From Diaporthe sp. PMI_573 (Eukaryota > Ascomycota > Sordariomycetes > Diaporthales > Diaporthaceae): a DNA stretch of 64,000 nt. Positions 21,226 to 31,285 of this stretch are shown here, piece by piece (the first letter of the stretch is position 1; each line of letters begins with the position of its first letter). The position numbers and the translations under genes were made by a program. Location: the NCBI GenBank assembly GCA_021399435.1, contig JAJTUP010000009.1:496001-560000 (forward strand), in the 5' to 3' direction. A model generated the notes under the pieces. It saw only the letters and a list, made by a program, of their open reading frames with translations. It did no database searches and was not told the DNA's origin.

Positions 21226-24200
21226 CTACTGCAGATAAGGCGCGATCGCAGCCTGAGCCTCCGGCTGCATACGCTCCTGCACGAACTTGAGGACCGCCCC
21301 TCCCTGGCGCGCGTTGCCGGCCTTGAGGTACTCGCTGACCCAGGCCTGGACGTTGTCGATCTCCGGGAAGTCATCCCGCGGGCCGCGCTTGCACGTGTTG
21401 AGGGGGGTGAATCCCACTCCGAACCCAATGTCGTCGACGTCCGCCTCTGTGATGATCTCGTCTCCGAATCCGCCGGCCACCTTGGGCGGGTTCTGCAAGA
21501 GCTCCAACAGGTGGTTTGCAGTGTTGGCCCAGCCTTTCAGGTACTTCTGTGCGAACGCTTGCGAGTCGCACATCGTCTTCGTGTAGGAGATCACACCAAG
21601 CTTCCGGTCGACTGGGCGGGCAAACTGTTTTGTGGTTGGCAGGATGACCGGCGGGTAAAGCTGTGCAAACACGCCAGGCTGCAGCTTCTCGGAATGGTTG
21701 ATGAAGTAGTCAGTGCCCATACCACCTGCCGTGTTGGCCGAGACCAAGTGGTAGAAACGGACAAATCGTTGCTTGAACGAGTCCGAGGGGTTGGATTGCA
21801 GCTTGGTGAAGGCGAGAGTGAGGATGTCGGGGAAGTACGCATCCAGTGTTGATCTAGAGGACCTGATTAGTAACAGGAAACAGCGACAGGAAACACACTA
21901 TTCGCGTCTGTCAACAACTCACCCATCAAAAGTAGCGACGACCGACTCCAGGATGTCGAAGGCATTAATCTCGGTCTTCTTGCTGGCCAAAAGGCGCTGG
22001 AATATTCCCAGGATCTGCACCAGTTGCTGGGACTCCACTATGGCTTGTTTTGCCTTGGGGACCATAGCCGAGAGGAAACGGGCGCACCCAGGCACATTGC
22101 CTCTGGTCTCCCACACTGTTGGCGTAAGAATAGGCCCGAGCAGTGAGTTGAAATCGGCAGGCAGCGGGCTCGTCGGGGCGGCCTCAAGCAGGGCGGCGAA
22201 GATCTGGAAGACGTAGGGAACGAATTCTGGGATATGGTTAGCCACTTCGGTGTGACAAATCTCAGCCGGGCAGCTTACCCGACACATCCTCCGTAAGAAT
22301 AAAGGAGAACGGTTCCCATAGACGTGCATGCAGCTTCGCCTCTTGACTGGGGTCGGAGAACCTGTCATGTTATGTCAGTCTGGCCTCTTTTGAGAGTGTT
22401 TTTCCTTTTCTGGCCGTTACATACCTGACCAGAGCTCCGATTGCCTCGAAGAGGTAATAGTAGAACCGGGGGTTGCTAGGGTTTGCCTTGATGACACTGA
22501 TGATGCTGATGAGGTGGTCCAATACACCATCGATGATTGGCCGCACACCTGTGTTGACCACAATCAGGACTCTCATGATGCATTGCATGAGATACTCGTT
22601 CTCTTGCATCTTGGGTGGGGTCTTGTCCTTCTCGACAAGGTTGAAAAGATGGTCAAGCAGATCCTTTGCAACTGGTTCGATGTCCGCCCTAGAGAACAAG
22701 TGTTCGCCGGCATCGTTTGAGAGATAGAGGACGCGTTCCACGGCAATAGCGGCATACGTGTAGACGACGTACTCTTCAGACGCCAGGTTCTTGATCAAGG
22801 GTTGGAAGGCAGCTAGCCACTGCTCCTTGGTCAATTGACTCCGGAAGTTGTGTAGGTACTTGATGGCGTCAACCTTGGAGATGGCCGCGACTCCATCGAC
22901 GTTCAGAAGATCAGCAGCAATGTGGTTCTGGAAGAATTCAACCACATTGACGTGGCTGTTGACGGTCTTGACGCCCTGCGCAGCGGTGACAGCACCCTTG
23001 GCGGCAATGGCCAGATACAGGTAAACTGCAGTGTCCTTTGCCTTCCAGTCTGTCTGGCCCTGCTTCAGGTAGTGGTCGATGTACCTGAAAACGACCTGCG
23101 TGACGAGCGCCTCGAACTTTTCCAGGAGCTTCCTCAAGAAGTCCGTGGCCGCCCGCCTTCTCGAGTCTGTGTCCGATCCCTCGAGGTCTCTGCGGATAAA
23201 CTCTATCGGCTCGTCTTCGAACATTTCAATGTCCGACTCTCGGAGTGTGACGTTGGGAAGGATGACCTTCTCCACAATCTGGCCCAGGGTGTTCTCATCG
23301 TTGAATGCTTGAGCGTGCTTGGACCCCGATGCGACGGCAGTGAGGAATTGCAGAGCTCTGCTGACCACGAGATCGTATCGCTTCTCCGGGCCCAGACTGG
23401 ACAGCAGGTTCCAGACTGATGTGATGAATCGCTCGCAATAGCCACTGAAGTCCTCGTCGTACTTGGTCGTGAACAGAGTCAGAGCCTCGCAGATATCGCC
23501 CTTGGCGTTTTCCAGGGCTGTCGCCTCGTCATCGTCGCCGTCGAATAATGGGTTCTTGTACCCCAGGTACTTGTCGAGCAGGGAGAAGATGGACCCCAAG
23601 TTTGACTCGATGATAGGAGCGAGATCGTGGCAGGTCAGGTCGTAGAGGATCTTAACCAACAGGCTCAGGGTCTCGAACCAACCCTTGAGCTGGGCGGCAT
23701 TGTTCGCGTTGGCCTCGATCTTTTGGTCGGTGATCTTGGAGGGTTGTCAGTCCATGGCTTCAATCTCTGTGTCAACTGTGCACTCACCGCCAAAAGCCGT
23801 ACGAAGGCCTCCCCAAAGTGTTCCACGACATGGTTGACCTCCTCGTAAAGCTCGTTGGACTGGAACAAAGGTCGCCACCGCACGAAGATGGAATGTGCAA
23901 CCTCCAAAACTCCGTTTGTCACTTTGAAGTCATCTGGCGAAATTCGGCTGACGAGGTCCTAGGAGACAGGGATTTAGTTTTCAGCACATCCAGCCACCTG
24001 TCGTCCCAGAGCTTCACGAACCTGTATAAGTGTGTCCCACCTCTTCCAGAAGTCGGAGTCTGCTATAACGCTGATGGCTTCGCCAAGCTGGGTCTGGATG
24101 TTCGGGGGCGACATGATCATGAGACCAACAAGCTCCTGCTTGATGGTGGCGACCTCCTGGGCGGGCAACTTGTGGTTTCCATCTTCGTCCTGCATTGTCG

Positions 24201-24606
24201 CACCTGTCAGAAATGTCCCTGCAGCTCTTTGGAGGGGTTGTAGGGGCTGTATCATACCACATAGTTGAGTCGAACGTAGTTCTTGAAGGCAAGGGCGGCG
24301 GCCAGGCGGGTGGTGCCGGCGAAGTTGGAGCCGGCAACGATCTTGAGGAGCTGGAGGGAGTATTGCGGCTTGCTCTCTTCCTGTTTTAGGAGTGACTCGG
24401 CTAATGGTAGAGAAATGTCAGCTCCTCGTATGTAGCTTTGCGTGGGTGCGTGGGTGCGTGGGCGGCGTCGTTGTCGCCTAGCTCCGAGATGATGCAAACA
24501 AAACATCAACAGTGCAGCAGATGGAGGGGGATCTACCTTTGCGTTGCTGCTTGTAGTCCAGAGTTGCGTCCAACAATTGAGCAATGCTTGCGATGTCCGC
24601 CGCCAT
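21226..24606 (-). CDS. CSE1: importin-alpha re-exporter (CAS/CSE1, exportin-2)
   Basis: Eight exons: complement(join(21226..21853, 21923..22226, 22279..22361, 22425..23734, 23788..23958, 24022..24189, 24258..24400, 24537..24606)). The frame is kept throughout, giving 958 residues; yeast Cse1 is 960. CSE1 binds importin-alpha with RanGTP in the nucleus and returns it to the cytoplasm after cargo release. Support: DEDGNHKLP and SDFWKRWDTL in the N-terminal third, the large HEAT-repeat exon with WFETLSLLVKILYDLTCHDL, and DVSEFVPYVFQIFAALLE. The C-terminal NTAGGMGTDYFI and RKLGVISYTKTMCDS blocks also match. The start ATG at 24606 opens MAADIASIAQLLD, matching the importin-beta-type N-terminus. 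It is divergent from TSC2 with a 1.7-kb gap. No oddities seen. Confidence 0.95.
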
Positions 24607-26311
24607 GTTGATTAATAGCTTGTCCTACTAAGATCAACGATGTGGGAGACAGCGGGTTGAGCTGTTGCTGTTAAGTCTAGACAAGAAGTTTTGCAGGTTC
24701 AGTCCGGTTGCAGGCAACCATGTACAGTTGGTAGCTGGAAAGTAAACGAACGGGCTTCCGGGGTGGTGCCGTTGCTAGGCGGCTGGTGGCGCTGCTGTGA
24801 ATGGCAGGCGAGCTTTGTTGGAGCCGAAGTGGGGGGGTGACGAGGGGCCTTGGAGCACGCACCACCCCTGACCCTGTTGCAGACAGAAGCGTGCCTGAGC
24901 AAGCAGGTCGGTCTACAAAGTACTCTCTATCGTGAATGCCTAATAAATACCTACTGTGGTACATGAGTGCAGACGTTGTGACTCAGGATTGCTTTCAAAC
25001 CACAGTGTGCAGAAAGATGCCTGCCTTGTCTGCATTCTTGCCAGGACTTGCCCATGTTCCAGACGTCATACACGAAGCTTAGAATTGCCATAGAACTGGT
25101 ATGCCGCGGCCGGCCTTGACCAGGACGTCCATGATCTCTAATAGAAGAAGAATTAAGACGGCCCTGCTCTCTGTGATTCACGTAATTTGATATTGACATC
25201 GGGACAAACGCCTCAGGTACATGCAGTATATACTCTCTCCCAGAACAGGCTTTTCATTGTGCATAAAGTGTGAATGGTGTGAGGAAATTCTCGGTGCCGA
25301 TGCGCAATAAATCTCAGCAGCGGGCGGTGCAAGTGACCAGTCAACCCCGTCGCAAACGGCGCCAGAGTGGGTCCCTGTCGACCTCATGATTTACGGCCAT
25401 GATCCGTGCACGGTGCAGCCGGCGTACCTTTTCCCTCGCTTCCCCGTCCCCCCGTCCCGAGACCCAGCTGGCCGCAGTTTAAGACATGCACATACCAATC
25501 AACCTCCCTCAAACATCTGACAGTTGCCTTTCAAAGAACTATCCTTGTCAGGGAGAAAAAATAAAAGTACGCACTCTGCCAACCTCGACATCATCTGAGC
25601 CAAGCACAGTCGCCGCGAGATTTCATTGACAGACCACGTCGTCCCAGGCTGCGAGAAGAGAGAGAGAGTGTGTGCGTGTGGTGGAGGAAGCTAGATGGTT
25701 GCAGTCATTTCGCCCTTTCTATCCGATAGCTCTTAGCTCTATCTCTATCTCGGTTTCGGGTCGCCTACTATCTATCTCTTAGTTCCTAGCTCTTTCTCCC
25801 ATCCTTTTACAACGCGCCGCGCCCGAGCTCTGCCCGGTTCCAACCTCGCTTGACCCCTCGACGTGGATTACTTTGCGCCTTGCTCGGCATCGACTCGACC
25901 CAGTGTCCTGCCTGACGGACAACGCACACCTTGATGGCCACTATGACGAACCTGACCTCATAAGCCCCTCTTTATCACAGCGGTAGATGCGAATAGACTA
26001 GGGGCTTGTCTGTGAGTACCATCGTCAACTGTCGACTCCCCTGCTGTTCCTGTCCCTGTTCCTTTTCCTGTTCCTGTCAATTTGTGTGGGGCCTCTTTGT
26101 TTGCCCCCCGTCCTGGACCCTCGGTTGGTGATACTTCAACATCGTGATGTACGACTGGATGCATGCTCTGGCGCCGACGACTGCTAGTCTCTTCCCTTAG
26201 CTTTTCTCGTGCCGCCCAGACCAGAATGTTTTTAACCTCCAGTTTCTGCAGTTTTGCTCATCTAACTCCGCCCCACTGGCGCCTTGTTTCCATGGACTCA
26301 GCGCTGATAAC
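24607..26311. other. divergent promoter region between CSE1 and TSC2
   Basis: No gene. It is CT-rich from about 25640 to 25850, with runs of TAGCTCTATCT, as in many fungal promoters and leaders. The TSC2 side carries upstream ORFs and a possible leader intron, listed separately. Confidence 0.6.
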
Positions 26312-26327
26312 ATGCTTCGACGCATAG
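26147..26327 (+). promoter_or_regulatory. two upstream ORFs in the TSC2 leader, one overlapping the start
   Basis: uORF1 runs 26147-26200 (17 codons plus stop). uORF2 runs 26226-26327 (33 codons plus stop) in a different frame and overlaps the main ATG at 26312. If retained in the mRNA, uORF2 should strongly limit TSC2 translation. A leader intron from a GTGAGT donor at 26012 to CAG at 26299-26301, with CTAAC at 26262-26266, would remove both, so splicing could switch translation. Confidence 0.45.
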
Positions 26328-29300
26328 CCTCTTTGGGCTTTGATGCCCCTGACGCCCCTCCTGGAGACCCCATGCCTCCATCCGCCGACGACCAAGCTCC
26401 GTTGCCAGAGCACAAGAGCGCCGGAGGTCTGGCCAGCGTCTTTAAGGGCCTGACTGGCTCCAAGCTCTCCAAGGTCCCGCCCGTGCCCTCTTCGTCAAAC
26501 GATACTGTTTCCGCTCAGTTGTCTTCCGAACGAGTCGATACTGCCTCGCTAGCTGCCACCGGCTTGCCTCCCCATCACGGCGAAGCCCTAGAGAAGCTCA
26601 AGTCCGGCTCTTTCAGCGACCGTATCGCGGCCGCCGAGTCCCTACGACTGTCCGTTGCCGACTACCCCTTGGCGCCGGTGCTACAAATCTGGGACGCCGG
26701 CAAGGACCTGATAGAGACATCCAAACCCCGCAACGCGAGGATTGCCGGCTGGGAGCTCCTCACCGAGTGCGTCCGGAACCCCTCTTCGACCGATCTCGAG
26801 CGAAAAGAATACTTCCAGACCCTGTCTTTCCACGCCAACCCCGATGACTTCTATCTTCAGCTGGCCGCACTGGTCGATCTGACCAGCCATGGCCGCAATC
26901 TCTCCGGATTCGATTACGACGTCATCCCTCTGTTGACAACGTGGCTGCAAGACTCTTACAATGCTGTCAGGGTCGCGCGGAGGCAACAGGCAGTGCGCGA
27001 GAGAAAGGGCGGCAAGGGGAAGGGTGTTGCGCCAGCAGTTGCTGCGCTGGGCGAGGACAAAAGTTTCTCCATGTTGTTCGCGTTCATCCTCGAGGTCCTC
27101 AAGTTCAACTTCAGGGTCGCCGACGACGAGACTCTGGGGCGCTTGATCGATAAGCTCTTGGAGATCTGCATGAAGACGAGTACGGAAGACGATTTGACGT
27201 CTTGCATTGAGGTGATTGATGCCATCATAACCTACGCCTCGGTTCCTAGGCGGAGCTTGGGCCGTTGCGTTGAGGTCCTCAGCTCAATCTTCTGCCTCGT
27301 CGACAAGCTGTCCAAGACTTCCTGGCACACACTGTCTAACCTTCTGAAATCGCACAATGGCCAAGCGGCCGTCCGGATCTTGCTCAACATTCTCAGAGAC
27401 TATCCTCGCAACGGACAAGAAACGACGGAGACGAATAGAGCAGTCAGGGGTTCTCTGACTGTCCTTCAGAAGTTGATTTGGAAATCATCGGAGAAAGGTT
27501 ACCCGTCGATCCCACTGGCCATACTTATCGACGGATGCAGCAATGTCGTCGTCAAGTCACCCTCCACACGGATAGCCGGCTCCGTATTGAAGCTGATCAA
27601 CACTCTGTTCGATGATGGAGAACAAAGTCTGAATCCGCTTCTCGAGGGTGAAGACTGGACGTCTGTTCTGGAAGTTGCCGAAAAGTGTGTCGGCCGGCTC
27701 AATTTCAGCCTCACCCCCAACAGCTCCAGAACTAGTCTGAAAAGCAGCGTCACTGTACAAGAACTGAAGAAGGGAAGTTCCATACTGGAGGAGCTCGAGA
27801 TTCTCTTGCAGAGGTTGGAAGGGCTTTCTAGACAGCGAGGTTCAGATTTCATCCAGAGGCACGAGTGCATAGCATTTATGGCAAAAATCCCTGACGTCCT
27901 CCCGGATTCTACTGCTGAGCTCGTCTTGGGACATTTCAAAGAGTTTCGATGTTGTTATCCATCCGACTTGGACTGGGAGCAGAACCTCAACTTGGTACTG
28001 GAGTCGTTCTACCTCAAGCGCAATCGCTCTACGGCCATCCGTATTGCCGCTCTCCAAGGGATCACCGAGGTCTACGACATGCTGGAATTGGTTGAGGACG
28101 AACTTGACGAAGATGCCGTGCCCAACATTGTCAGCAACATCCTCTCGGGCATCTCTGATGAGACAAACACCCTTGTCCTCCAAGAGACGGTCTCTTTCAT
28201 GATATCTGTCGCGTTGGCGGCCGACACCGCTCTCTTCGAATATATCGTGGAGACACTCAAGGGAGTAGTCACCAGCGACCGCACCAATTCTCCGATGGCG
28301 CCCATGGAAGAGAAGGCCCCAACAACGGATCCGGTGGGGACTGTTGCCGATCAAAGCCCAGCCAATGTGGTTACCAGAGGCTACGTCCTATTGTTCATGA
28401 AGACAGTAAACACGGATAGCCAAAAAGCAACAAGGACATTCCAACTCCTCGTGTACATTGCCAAATTTGGCCAGTCTGCCGACGCCCGGATTACGGCCAT
28501 GAAAATGTTGTTTCGACTGAGAGCAGACTGGGCAAATCGGATATACCTGACATGCTTCACTGAATCGGAGGGCCTGGCTGGTGTTCTCCACAGGACGGAA
28601 GCCTCGCTGGCAAGAAAGGTCGCAGAGGACGCGGCCACGTCACACAGATTGAGGAGCGATCATGGAAGCCTATCGCGGTCCTCGCGAGGAGTTTCGTTTG
28701 GCTCTGCGGCACAAGACAGGATGGTTCTGAGCCGGTCAGCTAGTGGTGCCAAGCCAAATGGCCAAAAGTATCAACAGCTTTGGTCTCTGCCAGATTCTAC
28801 TGTGTTGCCAGAGTCACCTTCTCCGATAGCCAGTCCTGTTCTCTTTTCATACATGGAGAAGACGACAGAGTCTCGTGGTGAAGGCGAGGAAGCGGTGCAA
28901 GCAGCGGACCAGGAATCTAGCGTGCTCGATGTCGCCTCGTGGCTCGAGGCCATAATCCATAATCTGACACACGGAAGTGACTGGGAGGTTTACAGCTTCA
29001 ACCTGGTCCACCTTCCATCTCAGCTGAGCAACCACGCCTTCTTCAGGGGTGCCATTCCGCAGATACGGGAGGCGCGTCGAGTCTTGTGCGAGCAGAGCAA
29101 GCACAACCTATTTCAGGATCCACCGCCTCTGACCGGGCTACGCCGGCCCGAAGTTAACATTTGCATCTTCCAAATTCTGACGACGATTATGAGTTATCAC
29201 CAGTACTTCCAGAAGAGTGATGAAGACGATCTTGTCAGAACGTTTATGCAGGGCATTGGACACTCCACAGCAAAAACTTGTATTCATGCGCTGACAGTGT

Positions 29301-31285
29301 GCTGCCATGAGCTTCCTCTTGCTACTTCCAAAGCACTCGTGACGATCCTGCAGAAGATGTCGACGGTCATCACGCAGGCCAATGTCGCCATGCATATTTT
29401 GGAGTTCCTAGCCGGGCTCGCACGTATGCCTGCACTTTACAGCAACTTCATCGAAGATGAGTTTCGCGTCGTCTTCGGTATGTGCTTCAGGTATCTCGAC
29501 ACGGTACGCGACAAGAAGCGGTATGTGCGAACGAGCACCGCAAGTGAGAATGCGCCTCCCACCATCAACACAACTCATGAGTACGACATCCTGGGGCAAC
29601 CCACCAACAGTGAGGAACTACCGCAGTATGTGCACGCACTCGCGTATCACGTCATCGTATTCTGGTTCCTGGCTCTGCGCCTGGGTGATCGAGCGAAACA
29701 TGTAGGATGGATCGCCAAAAGGCTATTTCAAGGCCCAGATGGCAACCCGGTCTCGGACGAGCAGGCACTCACGACCATGGACTTTGTTCAGAGAGTTGCA
29801 TACGCAGAAGCGGACGAGTCAGCAGAAAACCCTCGGTTTTCCGACAGGAAAGCCTCAGAGTACACTGAGAGACGGTGGATCATCGCCAACAGTCTTGTGT
29901 CTATCAAACAGTCGAAGGCGACCCCATGGTCACAGGTCACTAAGAGGCAGCCGACAGGCACGTCTTACTTCACTGTCCGCGAGAACTTCAAACCTCCGCC
30001 ACCCCACCAAGCCAACACATTTGGGGACAGCAGAGACACGGGCACACCAACCACGAATAGCACTATCCCCAGCCATCTGCTTGTTCATCTTCTCTCGTCG
30101 ACGCCTCAAAGTTACGAACCGGCACTGCGCCCACTACCCCTCCCAGATGAGGAGGCTGTTAGCCGAAGCGTCAGAACATTTGACCGCCTCTCCACTGTGG
30201 ATGGCCACAAAGTCGGCGTGATCTACATAGGAGAGAACCAAACCAAGGAGACTGAGATTCTGTCCAACGTTTCAGGCAGTGCGGACTATATGGAGTTCTT
30301 GAACGGAATTGGATCCCTCACCAAGTTGAAGGGCGCGGATTTCAACACCCAAGGCCTCGACCGTGAATACGACACGGACGGGCAGTATACGTTCTGCTGG
30401 CGTGACAGAGTGACGGAAATCATCTTCCATGTCACGACACAGATGCCTACAAATCTGGACCATGACCCTCAATGCATCAGCAAGAAGAGACACATAGGCA
30501 ACGACTTCGTGAATATCATATTCAATGACTCTGGCCTGCCCTTTAAGTTCGACACGTTCCCGTCCGAGTTCAATTATGTCAACATTGTCATCACGCCGGA
30601 GTCAAGAGCGTCATTTGTCGCGACTCGCGAGCACCACAGTGCCCAGCAGCAGGATAAAGGAGAGAATGTAGAGGCACTCAACACGGGAGGCTACACGCCT
30701 TTCTTCAAGGTCCAAGTCATGAGCAAGGAAGGGTTCCCTGAGATCTCGCCTTGTGCCGCAACCAAGATGGTCAGCCTGAAAGCACTGCCAGACTTGACCC
30801 GCCTGCTCGCTCTCAACGCATCGGTGTTTTCTGTCGTCTGGGCCCACCGCGATCAGGGTGAGTACCCGTCCGCCTGGCGCAGTCGTCTCAGGGAGGTCAG
30901 TCGCCTACGTGAGCGTTATGGTCTCAGATCGCAGGCAACATCACCATCAACCATCACAAGTCCTCACGCCTCGTCGTCAAGCACGCCAGCACCAATGTCG
31001 CTCAGCAGTGCGCTTGCCTCTGCACAACAACAGCAGCCGCTGGGACAGGCAAACACCGACAGTCGGCCCTCAAGTGGCGTCGCCAGGGACAGCATATCTG
31101 GGCTGAGCATGCGTGACCTGCGCCGGGCCAGTGTGGCGACGTTCCTGACGACCACGAGCGAGCAGAACTCACAGTCGCATCGCAGCTCGGTCATCACCAA
31201 CTCGACAGCAGACACTGAGATTATGATGCAGGCTTTCAATCTGGACTCATTGGTCGATAGTCTGGACTTTTCGAAGTGGGCCTAA
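26312..31285 (+). CDS. tsc2: tuberin homologue (TSC2), Rheb GAP
   Basis: One intronless frame, 1657 residues. Tuberin with TSC1 is the GTPase-activating protein for Rheb and so restrains TORC1. The long N-terminal two thirds are helical-repeat-like, as in tuberin. The RapGAP domain spans about residues 1290-1550, with KVGVIYIGENQTKETEIL, then KRHIGNDFVNIIFNDSG, whose Asn in GND (about residue 1397) is the expected catalytic thumb. FNYVNIVITP and YPSAWRSRLREVSRLRERYG follow. Residues 1560-1640 are a Ser/Gln-rich tail likely to be phosphorylated. The start at 26312 (MLRRIASLGFDAP) is the first in-frame ATG; an overlapping uORF lies upstream. Length is close to known fungal tuberins. CSE1 lies divergently upstream. 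Confidence 0.93.
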   Translation: MLRRIASLGFDAPDAPPGDPMPPSADDQAPLPEHKSAGGLASVFKGLTGSKLSKVPPVPSSSNDTVSAQLSSERVDTASLAATGLPPHHGEALEKLKSGSFSDRIAAAESLRLSVADYPLAPVLQIWDAGKDLIETSKPRNARIAGWELLTECVRNPSSTDLERKEYFQTLSFHANPDDFYLQLAALVDLTSHGRNLSGFDYDVIPLLTTWLQDSYNAVRVARRQQAVRERKGGKGKGVAPAVAALGEDKSFSMLFAFILEVLKFNFRVADDETLGRLIDKLLEICMKTSTEDDLTSCIEVIDAIITYASVPRRSLGRCVEVLSSIFCLVDKLSKTSWHTLSNLLKSHNGQAAVRILLNILRDYPRNGQETTETNRAVRGSLTVLQKLIWKSSEKGYPSIPLAILIDGCSNVVVKSPSTRIAGSVLKLINTLFDDGEQSLNPLLEGEDWTSVLEVAEKCVGRLNFSLTPNSSRTSLKSSVTVQELKKGSSILEELEILLQRLEGLSRQRGSDFIQRHECIAFMAKIPDVLPDSTAELVLGHFKEFRCCYPSDLDWEQNLNLVLESFYLKRNRSTAIRIAALQGITEVYDMLELVEDELDEDAVPNIVSNILSGISDETNTLVLQETVSFMISVALAADTALFEYIVETLKGVVTSDRTNSPMAPMEEKAPTTDPVGTVADQSPANVVTRGYVLLFMKTVNTDSQKATRTFQLLVYIAKFGQSADARITAMKMLFRLRADWANRIYLTCFTESEGLAGVLHRTEASLARKVAEDAATSHRLRSDHGSLSRSSRGVSFGSAAQDRMVLSRSASGAKPNGQKYQQLWSLPDSTVLPESPSPIASPVLFSYMEKTTESRGEGEEAVQAADQESSVLDVASWLEAIIHNLTHGSDWEVYSFNLVHLPSQLSNHAFFRGAIPQIREARRVLCEQSKHNLFQDPPPLTGLRRPEVNICIFQILTTIMSYHQYFQKSDEDDLVRTFMQGIGHSTAKTCIHALTVCCHELPLATSKALVTILQKMSTVITQANVAMHILEFLAGLARMPALYSNFIEDEFRVVFGMCFRYLDTVRDKKRYVRTSTASENAPPTINTTHEYDILGQPTNSEELPQYVHALAYHVIVFWFLALRLGDRAKHVGWIAKRLFQGPDGNPVSDEQALTTMDFVQRVAYAEADESAENPRFSDRKASEYTERRWIIANSLVSIKQSKATPWSQVTKRQPTGTSYFTVRENFKPPPPHQANTFGDSRDTGTPTTNSTIPSHLLVHLLSSTPQSYEPALRPLPLPDEEAVSRSVRTFDRLSTVDGHKVGVIYIGENQTKETEILSNVSGSADYMEFLNGIGSLTKLKGADFNTQGLDREYDTDGQYTFCWRDRVTEIIFHVTTQMPTNLDHDPQCISKKRHIGNDFVNIIFNDSGLPFKFDTFPSEFNYVNIVITPESRASFVATREHHSAQQQDKGENVEALNTGGYTPFFKVQVMSKEGFPEISPCAATKMVSLKALPDLTRLLALNASVFSVVWAHRDQGEYPSAWRSRLREVSRLRERYGLRSQATSPSTITSPHASSSSTPAPMSLSSALASAQQQQPLGQANTDSRPSSGVARDSISGLSMRDLRRASVATFLTTTSEQNSQSHRSSVITNSTADTEIMMQAFNLDSLVDSLDFSKWA

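Noticed and set aside
20938..21852. 304-codon plus-strand frame opposite CSE1
   Set aside because: Antisense shadow of the conserved CSE1 C-terminus, beginning in a poly-G run.
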